The position numbers were made by a program, and so were the translations under genes. Under the pieces are notes generated by a model that was not told the DNA's origin, searched no databases, and was given only the letters and a program-made list of their open reading frames with translations. DNA of 64,000 nt, taken from Eopsaltria australis. Its lineage: Eukaryota; Chordata; Aves; Passeriformes; Petroicidae. Position 1 is the first letter of the stretch; the number at the start of each line of letters is the position of its first letter. The DNA is taken from NCBI GenBank assembly GCA_034509425.1, contig JAVTVJ010000072.1, forward strand, positions 2,418,001 to 2,482,000. The letters run 5' to 3'. Below are positions 52,531 to 63,517 of this stretch, piece after piece.

Positions 52531-54539
52531 TTCTGAGACACAAAGGCAATTTTGGTTACATTATGTTTCCATATTCTGTCAGTGTTGACTTTGACCAATA
52601 TCTTGGTCGCCAGCTGGACAAAATGTGTGCAGCATTGGTGAGAGAGGTGTAGGTGTTAAATTACAGAGGTCCTAAAATGCGCCAGTGTGGACTTCATTAG
52701 TAGTGCAGCAGCCCTAGGGCCTCCAACAGCTGCCCTGTGCCCAGTGCTCAGGGAATGGAGGTCAGGGATTCTCAAACATGCATGTGATACACAGTACGTG
52801 ACATATTCCCTGTTAATGAGGAATGCAGCACAAGCCCTGCAGATGCAGCATCAGATGAATGGCAGATCAGGAGCGAGCCCTCAGTGAAATTGCTACTTGT
52901 CAGTGCACTCCAGGTAAGGCTGGAGAAGAGATCTCTGCTCTAAACCAAACCCCTCATCAGGTGCTCATCTCAATAGGAATGGATAATGTAGGGATTCTGT
53001 CTCTCAAAAAAATTAACTGGAAATTAAGGAAGACTACTGTAGTTTGTTCCTATATCTGGAAGCATGTTTAAGATAGTGATTGGAGAGAAGGAGACAGGGA
53101 CTTGTGGAGTCAGGGAACCTGGGCTGCTTTCCCAGCATTGCGTTGTAACTGTAAGCTATAGCAAGTCCCCAGGGACATTTTTCAGTTCTGACTTGTTCCT
53201 CAAGTAGAGGCAACAATCTCACACTTTCCACCAGAAGAGAAGATTATACAGGGTCCCTGTTCCTGGAGAGCAGGGGTTACTCTACACCATTTATCGCAGT
53301 GCTGAGTTCTTGGATATTGGATAGGATTCTTTGGTACACTCACATCACCCCTAGCTGCAATGCTCCTGCCTGTAGGTACTTAGCACATTGAAGGCTGTTT
53401 CCAATCACACCTTTCAGAGTGGGTGTGAAGGTGCAGCCTTGAATGGCACAAGACCTTTAGGTCATCAGCAAAACAAACTCACTGCCCACCTCTTATCCGG
53501 AAGCTCAGGGACAGCTGGGAGCCTGACTGTGCTGCTCCTCTTGCCCTCTGATTTGCACCGTCTCTAAGTGGCAGCAGACTGGCATCTCACGTTGTTGCCC
53601 CTCTTGGGGGCAGAGCACTGAGTGACAAGCCCTTGGCGTAATTATTCTTCCTTCTGAGACCAGGTGAGAAGGTTCAGTCCTGTGCTGGAAACCCAGAGTA
53701 TTTATGTTTATAGGGGCTGCTCTTCTCTCTTCTCTGAGACTGTCTTTCACCTCTCCCAGCCTTCCTCCCAATTCTCTGCCCCCTGGGAGTGCCACAGCTC
53801 ATCACTACAGGTGCTCAGCGTGGTTCTGGCTCTAGGGTCCAGGGAGGCCAGTGCTGTGACACAGCTGCATGCACCACTGCTTCAGATACACTAGCTGATC
53901 CACTTCCTTGGGAGAAAAAAAGCAGTGTTTAAGAGTCAAGATCTAGGGCCTGCATGATGTCTATGCACCCAGGACATGTTTTCATCTCCATGCTCAAGTG
54001 GAAGAAGGCAGACCTCGGCACAGGAGTGTACCCTGGGGGCTGGTACTGAGAATACGTGAAATGCTTGCAAGTCATTGTGGCTATCACCAATAATTTCAGC
54101 TTCACCACAATGCTCTGCAGTACCGGTGTGCGTGAGGATCCTGACTCACTGGGCCACTAGAGGGGTCCTTGAACCAGCCATCCTTTGTGCCTGCTCTCTA
54201 ATGCCCCCTGGCACGGGCACCTTTGGTAGGCAAGGACAAGCACTGGCAGCCCACGGTCGTTCTGGTCCCTGCCATCAGGAACGGACTCCTACTTGGCACG
54301 GCCCCGGGGCAAGGACTTTGTTCCAGCCCAGGGAGCTGCTTTGCTCCTTCAGCTGTAATGAGAGCCCAAGCTGGAGCAAAGGGCTCCACTAGGTGGGTCT
54401 GCCAATGGTTCCCTGAGGGTTTATAATGCTATGGCTAGGGCAGAAACAATCCCACCCCGACTCCTGAAACACATCTCCCTCCATTAGGAGGGTAGATGGA
54501 TAGTCCTTTCCTCCCCCTTTTCCCCCTCTTTTTCTTTCT
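52531..54539. other. Gene-free stretch
   Basis: No gene recognised; short overlapping open frames only. It becomes GC-richer toward the CpG-rich block that follows. Confidence 0.4.
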
Positions 54540-55200
54540 CCCGCAGGTCACCTTCAGCGGAGAGGCAGTGTGCCCCCAGGCCCAGAGCCATGGGGACGGG
54601 GCGGGGCGTCACGCTCACCCCGCAGCTCCTGGCAGCCCCCTCCGGCTGCTGGCGCAGGCTGAGCCCGGCGGCCGCTGCGAGGGGAGCGAGGCAGTCGCGG
54701 CTGGCTGCCTGTCCTGCGCTGCTGGAGAAGGTGAGAGGCTTAGTACAGGCGGGAAAGGAGAGTGGGAAGGGAAGTTGCAGCGGTGGCAGGATGAAAGACA
54801 CTGGACAGGCACTTAAAAGGGCTCTCACCCCTCTCAAACTGGTTTTGGAGACTTGAGCGTGGTGTGCCGGCACAATGCGGAGCGCACCCATTCCCCAGAG
54901 CGGGTTGATGGAGAGCTCGTTGGTGGCTTTGCTCTGGAAGGTCGCTTTGTGTCTACTCGTGTCCGGTGGGATGGTGCTGCGGTCCTGGCAGGTTGGTCGG
55001 GAGAAAGGTGCGATGTGGCTTGGTCCCAGTGAGGTTGCTGCCGGTTTCTGTCCGAGGAGGGTGCTGTGCGGAGGCTGCGGTGCTCTGCGTGCTGCGGAGA
55101 GGCTTACGGGGCTCTCCGGGGACGCTGCTGGGTGCCTCTGCCCCAGAGCAGCAACACGCAGTTCTTCTACCCGGACAGTCATGCCATGCTCTGCAGCGAG
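54540..55200. promoter_or_regulatory. CpG-island-like block
   Basis: CpG density rises sharply, with about fifteen CpG between 54555 and 54710 alone and many more to about 55190, against near absence in neighbouring sequence. This is the hallmark of an unmethylated vertebrate promoter or first exon. Which strand is transcribed is not certain; a plus-strand first exon is suggested at 54590-54730. Confidence 0.6.
54590..54730 (+). CDS. Possible first coding exon of an unassigned gene (presequence-like peptide)
   Basis: The start ATG is in the context GAGCCATGG, a good Kozak match. It opens 47 codons, ending at CTGGAGAAG followed by the donor GTGAGA. The peptide is rich in Arg, Ala, Leu and Ser, has no acidic residue before the final Glu and begins MGTGRGVTL. 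Such a composition is typical of mitochondrial targeting presequences. A possible continuation exon at 55147-55212 follows the acceptor GCCTCTGCCCCAG and would end in TAG. No family was recognised. It may also be noncoding island sequence. Confidence 0.3.
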
Positions 55201-55212
55201 ATCAGGCACTAG

Positions 55213-58024
55213 CCTGCTGACCAGTTTTAGAAAGAAGCGCATAAATCTACCAGCAATAAGGCCACAAGCAAACACTGCCATAATCTGTTCTTATCCCTTG
55301 CCGTATTAAACGTGGTTTGCAGCAGAATGGACCTTTTAGGGAAAAAAAACGATGCAATTCTTGAGCCAAAGGTTATGGAGGTGGAAGGATATTCTTCCAT
55401 ACTGTTTGATGAGATTTTTAGGGGCAGATACCCTTCTTCACAAAATCTGCACCACAACGGAGGTCTGAAGTAGCCTCACTTCAGCTTCATTTATTGGTTT
55501 TATTATAATGCTTTTACCTAATTGGGAGAGCCCTTTTTAGTGAAATTGCAGTACTCAGAAAGGTGTATTCAGATGATAGAGTAACTGTTTCACTCTCTGT
55601 TTGATAAGCTGTAAAGACAGCTCCTCTTGAAGTTTCCCCTGTAATTTTCAGCCCTCTTGTCATTGTCATGACTTTCCCTGGTCCTTTTTCTGTCAAACTG
55701 GGGACACCAGTGCTAGCTTGCTGCACTGTGGGCTCACTGATATCATTGAAAAGATAGAAAACATCCACTAACTGGTTCTGTTGATCTATTAGCTGGCCTC
55801 CAGAAGAGCTCAGGGAATTTACCCAGGCTTTCTTCACATCAATATATTTTTAACATTTCAAGGAACATTGTGAAAAGGTAGATAAAGAAGAATACAAAGC
55901 AGAGCAAACTGAAGAAATAAATTTATTATAAAAATACAAATTCCACTGGTGTGTGATATTCTCAATTGTAGTGCAGAAGCTGTTAACAGGTGGCCAGCTC
56001 TTCAGAAATACAGCTTCCCTAACTCAGCTGATTTTCAGAGATTAAATTTCAGACTGTCTCATGGCATCTGTATGTAGGAACCTCTGCAGAAACTGGAGTT
56101 CATTGTAAGAGGCACATCGCCTCAGAACATATCTCTTCTTTTGTTACAATCATCTCAGCCTACGTGAAACTGAACAGCTGTCTTTTTTTTTTTGTTTTTT
56201 TGTTTACCGTGAAGATAACTTTCTTAATTTAGCATCTGGAAAATGGTAGTTTCCCTCTCACTCCTGATGTTTCCTGGATTTGGCTCTTTTTAGGGCATTC
56301 TCTTCAGCTGAGTGAACGCAATGGAATCTGCAACATCAGTAACCCTTGTTCTTTTATGCTCTTCGACTTGTATCCGTAACATTAAGATGTGTATTTATAT
56401 CACTGTAGATTATTTCTACTGCAATTCTGTATCATCCAGTGTCTTACGGCCTGCAAAGGTAGTGAGGCTATACCAGATCTACGTTTCTGGATTTACATAG
56501 TGCCCATTAGGCGGCATGAAGAACCTAGATGTGTCTGATTAATATGAGTTTTCTTTTTTTTTCCTGTCATCCATCCAATGGCAGACTAAAATCCTGATTT
56601 CTTTGGTCATCTGAAACACTTTTGTATGTGTGTACGTGCATGCACTAGTTTTATCAAGCAACGCATTGTCTACCCAAACCCTTTTTGTGCCATTTGCAAA
56701 CATTTTCTGGATGATTTTAGTGTTTACTTCTAGATTATTGACAAAGGCAGAAGTATTATAACAGAGTTAGGACTGAAAAAACCTAATTGTGTAGGGTGAC
56801 AACAACAATAAAATATTGTATTTTTCACTATATACTGGGCTTTTAAAAAACTAATTAAAAAAGTGTGGCTTCTTGGTTTAGACCAATGCCAGGATTAATT
56901 TGTACGGGTAACTTTCAGGAAACAGCCAGTGAATGGGACATTTCTGACAGGTGCTATATGAACCAATACCAGGGTGAGAACTGCTTCAAACCAACAATTT
57001 AAAGGTTGGTGGGAAGCCTGCAGGTGGGGTCATTACACAGCCCCTAAGCAGAACTGTGATAACAACTGACTGAAGTGATCTGAATTACTTGGTACATTAA
57101 ATCCATTTGAGCAAAATGTGCTTTACTAAACACTGTGCAGAAATATTCAGGTAGAAACCAGGTAGGCAGCATCCATAAAGGGACATGAAGAGGAAGTGAA
57201 TTTTTTTCCCAGCACTCCCCAGTAATTTGGAAAAACTCTGGAGTCATAATGGATGTATAAGGTAGTGCAGCCGGTGTGTCATTCCTGCAAAAAGAGATCT
57301 TGAGGCCACAGCATGAGGCAGGGGGGAATTCTAGCTGAATGTGTGACAGGAGGCATTCCCCCCAAGACAGCAGGGGTTTTAACATGGGGGATGGGAGGAG
57401 TAAAATGATGAGGCTTTAGAAAAGAGCCATGAAACAGATCTGAGAGCTGGACAATCAGGCTGGACAATGTGAGAGCTTGGTTTGACAATTAGACAGAAGG
57501 TTATTTGAAAGCAGTGAACCAATAAGAAGACTGAGGGGTGTCTTCATCAGAGAGCACAGAGATGCTTATTCTCAGTTCAAAATGTGACCACATTTTGTGG
57601 CAGCATCACATCTAACTGATGCAGGCACTACAGAAGCACAGTGTGACAGATGCTTTGTGAAGCTAAGTAAAGCACTGGTTAAATGCAGAGCCTGAGCTTC
57701 AGTCTGATAGTTTTACTCAATGTTATTAATTGAAAATATCTTCTCATAGCCTGTGGTTATACCTCTGACCACAGTGCATATAAACCCTGCAAGAGTCTGG
57801 AGAAATTTAACAGGAATTAAAAACCTCTTTTCTCTATCTGAAAAACTTCAGCAGCAGGTTAGGTAAATTCAGATTAGGGTATCATATGAATACCTAACAG
57901 CAAGAATGTTCACACTGGCATTTATAATTGGCCAATTGTCTTTGTATCAAGCCTTGTGCTCAGCCTCAGTGCTAAGGCCCTGTAGAAGGTCAGACAAGAA
58001 AATGGGCCCCACATGCCATATGCT
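55213..58024. other. Stretch without an identified gene, containing an unassigned minus-strand frame
   Basis: AT-rich sequence beyond the CpG block. A minus-strand open frame at 55514-55837 is the only protein-like segment. The remainder, to the CR1 fragment at 58.0 kb, shows nothing recognisable. Confidence 0.4.
55514..55837 (-). other. Unassigned protein-like open frame (minus strand)
   Basis: A 107-codon open frame with balanced composition and segments such as QLIDQQNQLVDVFYLFNDI. It has no ATG at its start: a stop lies a few codons upstream and the first Met-like codon is GTG. If genuine it would be an internal or terminal exon, or a retrocopy fragment. Downstream on the same strand is an AATAAA near 55490. 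I recognise no family. Confidence 0.2.
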
Positions 58025-58345
58025 CAAGGCCATTTTTAATAGAGTATCTTTGATATGAGAAGAGACTGAAACAGCTGAAACTCTTCAGCTTGAAAAAGAA
58101 AAGGCTCAGAGGGGATCTTATTCGCCTGTATAAATATCTGATGAGAGGGAATGAAGAAAAGGGAGCCAGACTCTTCCAAGCAGCAATCATTGATGGGAAT
58201 CTCCACCTGTGGAGATATTGAAGACCTGGCTGAACACCTTCCTACATAACCCGCTGCTGTTGCTGCTGGTTCAGCAGGGGAACTGGAGTATTGATCTCAA
58301 GAGGTTCCTTCCAACCTAAACACCTCTGTGATTCTGTCATCATGG
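58025..58345 (+). mobile_element. CR1 LINE 3' end fragment
   Basis: CR1 3' landmarks: AGGCTCAGAGGGGATCTTAT, CTGTATAAATATCTGATG, GACTCTTCCAAGCAG, GACCTGGCTGAACACCTT, AGGTTCCTTCCAACCT and a terminal GTGATTCTGTC. It is decayed, plus orientation. Confidence 0.88.
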
Positions 58346-60339
58346 CACTGTCTCTGTTATATAGAGATCATGCTGTGTTTGGCTTTTGGCATGTATGAAG
58401 TGCTTTCCTGCACTAAATATATTAATCATTTTGGTTGAAGAACCAGAATAACATTACCTGGACTAAGACATTGTATCTCCATAGGCTAGATCCCCCTCAG
58501 CTTCTCAGGTGGTTCAGAGGTATCTCATGATGGAGTAAAGGATGTGAGCTTTTTGCTGCTGTAATTAGAGATTCTTTTGAGGAATTACAGTTTCTCACAG
58601 TCAGCAGCCTGGAAACAAGACCTCTAGCAGGGATGAAGCATGGAACGAATAGTGGAGGAAAGAACAGTTGGCTAGGACTCTGCTTGCTGCCTTCAATACA
58701 GCACAGCCAAATGGTGAATGCATCCTGCCCAGGGCTCTGGTGACCTCCTCCTCAGTGCTTGTCAATCTGCAAAGGGAAAATGACACTTTAGAAGGTATCA
58801 GAAGTAGGTGCAGAGTACCCAGGCACACTCTACTCACCAGAGACCCAAATTTGATCCTTACCTTCCTAGCTAATCACAGTGGCATCTCAAAGAAAAACCT
58901 GACGTCAGCTATTTTCTCAAGTATGGACTTTGTCTTGTAACTAATGACTTTAAGGGCAGCAAGGGCCAAAGTTTGCAAACTGTTCTGGAGTGACTGCAGC
59001 TGGGGCTTCCTTTGTAAGGAGCCCTGATCAGACCCGCAGACCCTCAAGAAACTCTACCCATATCCTCTGGATGATCTGTTCTTCTTCACTTTAATGCTCT
59101 ACTCTGAACCTGGACCATTTGCCCTCCCATGCCAGTGGGGCCATAGATGGAACTATGGATCTGTTCCACCTATGTTGCAGTTGAATTGTGGAGTGGAAGG
59201 ATACAAGAATCTTTGGGATTTGGGTTGTTCTCTTTTTTTTATTGCAAAAGCTTATGGACTGAAATGTTTTGACTCCCTAAAATGAACTGAGAACCAAGAA
59301 TATACAGAAAAACATATCCCACCAACTCACAAAAACAAGTTCTAGCATAGTAAATAGGAGAAAAGTAATGAATCATATAAAATGGATGAATCATGTTGTA
59401 AATAATTCAATGCAAACAAAACATATTAATTAATAGATATTTGAAAAGTATATAACTATTGAATAATACTTCAAGTTGATGCAGCAAGAAGATTCTAACC
59501 TGTGGGCTAAATAGCAGTAACAAGTGGCCAGCATACAACGGAAGAAATTTTACCGAACTCAGGCTTGAGAATTTCATTTATCTAAGAAGATTGTGACCAA
59601 TTTCCTGTCAAGAACTTACGTGACTGTGAATTTGATAAAGGAAACATTGTCTTGCAGAAAAGACTTTTTGATTTTTTTCCCACAAATATTGATATAATGT
59701 ATTCTTCAAATGACAAGTAGATATCTCTCCTATTGTTCCACTCCACTATTTAATGTGCCTTTAGCTTACCTAATATCAAAGGGAGGTCTATGCCTTTCCC
59801 AGGTCTATTACATTTTAGATTTTTTCTCTCTATTCCACCTAAATTTTTCTCTCTATAACACCTAAACTTGGAAGCACCGGTTTGCCAGGGTCAGTTTGTG
59901 GGTTCTGAGATGCCCTTGCTGTCTGGAATTTCACAAGCCTTGTTGGCTGGGCAGCAAACAGGAGGACTTCAAAGCAAAATCTCTAAAATACTTTCCAGAC
60001 CCTTTCTCCCTGTGAGTTCTCCCCAGCCTTCCGTTTCTCCCCTCCCATGCAAACACTTGTTCATTGTTGTACTCCCCACTGACTGTACTAAATTTGACTG
60101 CTGTTGACTCTCACACCAAGCCAAAGCCTTTGCAGAAAAGTAGAGCCAATTACTTGGCAGTTCTGAATTGGATAAGATTTAGAAATGCAGTCTAGGAGAG
60201 AGGGAAAGGAAGAGAAGGGGAACTTTTCCACAAATACTCCCAGTCTCCTGTTCAAATCCAGCCTTTTTGGTAGATTTCCCAGGTTTAAATAATAATTTTT
60301 TTTTTCAAATTTCTTTATTTTGAAGAATGACTGGATTTG
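58346..60339. other. Gene-free stretch
   Basis: No gene, RNA or element recognised; short open frames only. AT-rich between about 59.3 and 59.9 kb. Confidence 0.4.
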
Positions 60340-60815
60340 GCAGCAGTGGGGTTCCTTTTCAGAAGAGAGATGTGGACATACTGGAATAAATCCAGTCTGT
60401 GAAGACAGTTAAGATATTGGAGTATCTCTCACAGAAGGGGAGGCTAACAGAGCTGGGACTTGACCAGCCTCAAGAAGAGAAGGCTTGAGGGCATCATCTA
60501 TCAATGCATATGAATACCTGAAAAAACACACAACCAGGCGTATCACAGTATCAGATAATACTGACTGACAGAACAAGAGGCAGTGGGCCTGAAACAGAAT
60601 TTCTGAGCATAAAATCTTTTTTACCACAAAGGTGACTGAACACTGGAACAGGTTACCCACAGCAGTTGTGGCGTCTCCATCCTTGTAGATATTTAAAACT
60701 GGGCTGGGCACAGGACAACCTCCTGTACTTAACCCTCCTCTGAGCAGGATGTTGCAGTAAGTGGTCTCCAGAAGTGCCTTCTGGCCTTGACCATTCAGTT
60801 CTGTGTCCTTCCTCC
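60340..60815 (+). mobile_element. CR1 LINE 3' end fragment
   Basis: It carries a diverged set of CR1 3' landmarks: GGGACTTGACCAGCCTCAAG, AGGCTTGAGGGCATC, a TTTTTTACCACAAAGG block, CACTGGAACAGGTTACCCA, GTGGCGTCTCCATCCTTG and CTTGACCATTCAGTTCTGTG. Plus orientation. The C-terminal part of a minus-strand open frame runs antisense through it. Confidence 0.85.
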
Positions 60816-61282
60816 AAGGTCAGGAGGGACTTCCAGGCCCAAGGTGCCTTGTTCAGAGCACAAGGAGGTAGACAGAGAGAGAGAGCTGCCACAGAGGTCT
60901 TAAAATGCTGCCTTGTAGCTGGCTGGGGAAAGTGAAAAAACATTTCTCTGAAATAGGTCTGAAGCAGCTGGTTATAGCTCAAAATGCCATTGATGTCCGA
61001 GCTCACTGCCTGCATAAGTTTCTTGGCTGCACAGATGAGTGACTTGTGGTCAGAAATGTCATCAGGCATGTGAGGTACTGCGCTCCCTTTGGCTTCCTCA
61101 GGGCACTCTGACTTTTTTGTCATGGGCTGGCTGTGCCTCTGCCTAAGGGACAGGTCTGTCTCAGCTGCTACTTCAAGGACTTTCTTCAGTAGGCACTGCA
61201 GGTGGGATTCTGAGGATTCTGAGTAGAGAGGTGAGGTCTTGTTGCAGTAGGCTAAGGAGAACAAGGGGAGTGACTGGGTCAC
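60816..61282 (-). other. Unassigned minus-strand open frame upstream of the SBK kinase gene
   Basis: Part of a 209-codon uninterrupted frame (61282 down to 60653). Its last quarter is simply antisense CR1. The remaining portion has charged, helix-like composition (for example DISDHKSLICAAKKLMQAV) and no low-complexity bias. I recognise no family, there is no supporting start context, and it runs head-to-head with the kinase gene. It could be a fossil exon, a retrocopy or chance. Confidence 0.22.
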
Positions 61283-61412
61283 ACTTGAAAATCTGTGACT
61301 CTGCTAGTGTTTTGCCAGTTTAATATTAAGCAAAAGGATTAGAGGGCTGAGGGAGGTTGCCTTCAATACAGAGACCTTTTCTATAATGAGAGCTTTGCCC
61401 AGATACGTGCTG

Positions 61413-61419
61413 TATAAAA
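61413..61419 (+). promoter_or_regulatory. TATA-like element upstream of the SBK kinase gene
   Basis: TATAAAA lies 161 bases before the kinase start codon. Initiation about 30 bases downstream would give a 5' UTR of roughly 135 bases. However, GTTTCTGCAG just before the ATG looks like a splice acceptor, so a more distant promoter with a noncoding exon is equally possible. Confidence 0.3.
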
Positions 61420-61579
61420 GTGCAAGTTCAACTCTAGCATAGCAGCAAGAGTGCTCAGGCTCCAGGTGGCAGAAGTATGCTCTGCCATGGCATGGTTTGT
61501 GTTGCATGTCTGATCTGACTTTCTCTGTGCGTGCTGTGATGTTCCTGACTCAGCTGTGGTGTTTCTGCAGCACTCAGCA

Positions 61580-61766
61580 ATGGCCGAGAGCTCAGCCATG
61601 ACTGCAGCAGTGTCAGGGACAGCAGCACCGACCAAGCTAGAGGAGCTCCTGGAGATCACCGCTCAGAGCCTGGTGCGCGCCGAGGTGGCAGAGCACTATG
61701 AGGTTATTCGGGAGCTGGGCAGGGGCAAGTATGGCCATGTGATGCTGGTGACCCACAGGCAGAGAG
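61580..61766 (+). CDS. SBK2: SBK2-like kinase, coding exon 1
   Basis: The ATG is in the context AGCAATGGCC, ten bases after an acceptor-like CTGCAG. The exon ends at the donor GTAAGG in phase 1. It encodes residues 1-62 including the Gly-rich loop. Confidence 0.85.
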
Positions 61767-63517
61767 GTAAGGAACTGTCTGTCCCTGTGAGCTGCTGTAT
61801 CTTGTCTCCTCTACGCTCACCAGGGCACAGGGCATAGGGTGGGCTGGTGGCACCTCAGGGCCAGGCATTAGTCATGGCAGGGAGGATTCCCAGGGAGGTC
61901 AGCAGGATGGGGACATCCCCAGCTAGAAACCATTCCATTACATCCAGCCAGGGACCAGGTGATATGAGGGGGCAGCCCAGAACATCCGGCAAGGTTATGG
62001 TGATAAGCCTGGTCCAAGGTCAAGCTGGGAAGTTAATCCACAAGTCAGGATCAAGAGAGTTCACAGATAGGCACCAGCATGGATGTGATATAAATGGAAA
62101 GCAGTCTCACCACAAGGTTCAGTCAGGGAGCCCCAAGCCTGAGCTGAAGTGGTGCCCTAAGGCCCATGGACAGAGGGTGTGAATGAAGGTCCTGGGTTGG
62201 CCCTATGGGTGCCCTGACATTGCTCTTCCCCAATAGCCCCAGGCCAGGCTGATGGGCCCACATATCCTGGATGTCCCTACTCTGCGTAGGGCTCTTGTGC
62301 CTGCCCAGGGCTCAAAACTCACATGACTGGCAGTGTCTGTTCCCAGACCTGGTGTCCACAGGGCATACCCACACAAACTCTGGGCTAGAGACCTCCCTGT
62401 GACTGTGACTGCCCAGATCTGTGGGAGCTCTGTTCTGCCTTGGTGTGAATGATTTTCAGAGGAGTCTAACCAACTCTTCCCATCCCCAGGGACTCCTATG
62501 GCTCTCAAGCTTCTACCCAAAGCCAGTACCAAGCTGCACACCTTCCTGTATGAGTATTGTGTAGCACTGTCCCTCGCCACCCACCCTGCCATCATCGGCA
62601 TGTTTGGAATTGCCATTGAGTCCAGCCAGTACTATGGTTTCCTGTATGAACCAGCACTGCACAAAGACCTCATCTCTATCATCAAACCCCGCGTGAGTGT
62701 TGCCACAAGGCCATGGGGACTGAGTTGTAGCATTTGGCCCCTCTGAAGGCTGGCTGGGTCAGAGGGAGGGAGATAAAGGCAATGGGCTGTGGGGCCATCT
62801 GGGGTCTGCAGCACTGAAGTAGCCTCGGGCTTGCAAGGTGAGAAATGCAAAAGTCTTTCTCAGTGCAGAGCATTTTGGTGAGGGCCCAGCTGGCAGGGCT
62901 GCCGAGGTGCCCCGTGTGTGCCATCCCGCCCGTCTCTCCCTGCACAGGATGGGATCCCTGAGCCGGCCGCAAAGCAGTGTGCCAGGCAGCTTGTGAGCGC
63001 GCTGGAGTTCATCCACAGCCGGGGGCTGGTGTACCGCGACATCAAGCCTGAGAACGTGCTGCTCTTCGACCCCGACTGCCGCCTCGTCAAACTCACAGAC
63101 TTTGGCCTCACGCGGCCCAAGGGCACCAAGCTCAAGCTGGTGGCTGGGGTCATCCCCTACACTGCCCCCGAGCTGAGCAACACTGCTGATGCCCAGGGGG
63201 TGCCCATCGATGCCAGCATGGATGCCTGGGCCTTCGGGGTGCTGCTTTTCTGCCTGCTGACTGGCTACTTCCCCTGGGAGCAGAGCCTGCCAGATGACCC
63301 TTTCTTTGAGGACTTCATGCAGTGGCAGGAGACAGGCCTAGAAAAGGACGTGCCTCGGCACTGGAAGCGCCTGACGGCCGAGGCTGCCGGCATGCTGCGG
63401 AGCCTGCTGGCTCTGGATCCTGCCAAACGTGGCCCTGTCAGTGGCGTGCTGCGCTATGTCGACTGCCCTTGGCGGCTGGAGGATGGGAGCAGTGAAGAGG
63501 CTGCTGTGAAGTCCTAG
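61580..63517 (+). CDS. SBK2: SBK family serine/threonine kinase, SBK2-like
   Basis: Three coding exons (61580-61766, 62490-62692, 62948-63517) join in phase to 319 residues; human SBK2 is about 348. Nearly the whole protein is a kinase domain. It has a Gly-rich loop GRGKYGHV (47-54), the ATP-anchoring Lys69 in MALK and a likely helix C Glu84. The catalytic loop is YRDIKPEN, with Asp161 and Asn166. DFG is at 181-183 and APE at 203-205. The Tyr in place of His in the HRD motif is typical of SBK2. The phrases SLVRAEV, VTHRQRGTPMALK, GLVYRD and LLFCLLTGYFPW closely match SBK2 from memory and fit SBK1 less well. The N-terminus is shorter than in mammals. The SBK family is poorly characterised; mammalian SBK2 is reported mainly in heart atria. 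All residues needed for catalysis are present. Confidence 0.88.
62490..62692 (+). CDS. SBK2: SBK2-like kinase, coding exon 2
   Basis: 203 bases after the CATCCCCAG acceptor, with donor GTGAGT. It encodes GTPMALK through the hinge region and ends at IIKPR. Confidence 0.88.
62948..63517 (+). CDS. SBK2: SBK2-like kinase, last coding exon
   Basis: 570 bases after the CCTGCACAG acceptor, ending in TAG. It is markedly GC-rich with many CpG. It contains the catalytic loop, DFG, APE and the C-lobe. Confidence 0.92.
   Translation, partial: DGIPEPAAKQCARQLVSALEFIHSRGLVYRDIKPENVLLFDPDCRLVKLTDFGLTRPKGTKLKLVAGVIPYTAPELSNTADAQGVPIDASMDAWAFGVLLFCLLTGYFPWEQSLPDDPFFEDFMQWQETGLEKDVPRHWKRLTAEAAGMLRSLLALDPAKRGPVSGVLRYVDCPWRLEDGSSEEAAVKS

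Noticed and set aside
54484..55281. 265-codon minus-strand open frame
   Set aside because: It is antisense to the CpG-rich block, where stop codons are rare; no motif is seen, and the plus-strand exon signals are better.
55227..55457. Minus-strand frame with an FFFPKR stretch, reminiscent of ROPN1L, a gene near CMBL in mammals
   Set aside because: Only six residues agree; flanking residues do not match, so this is coincidence.
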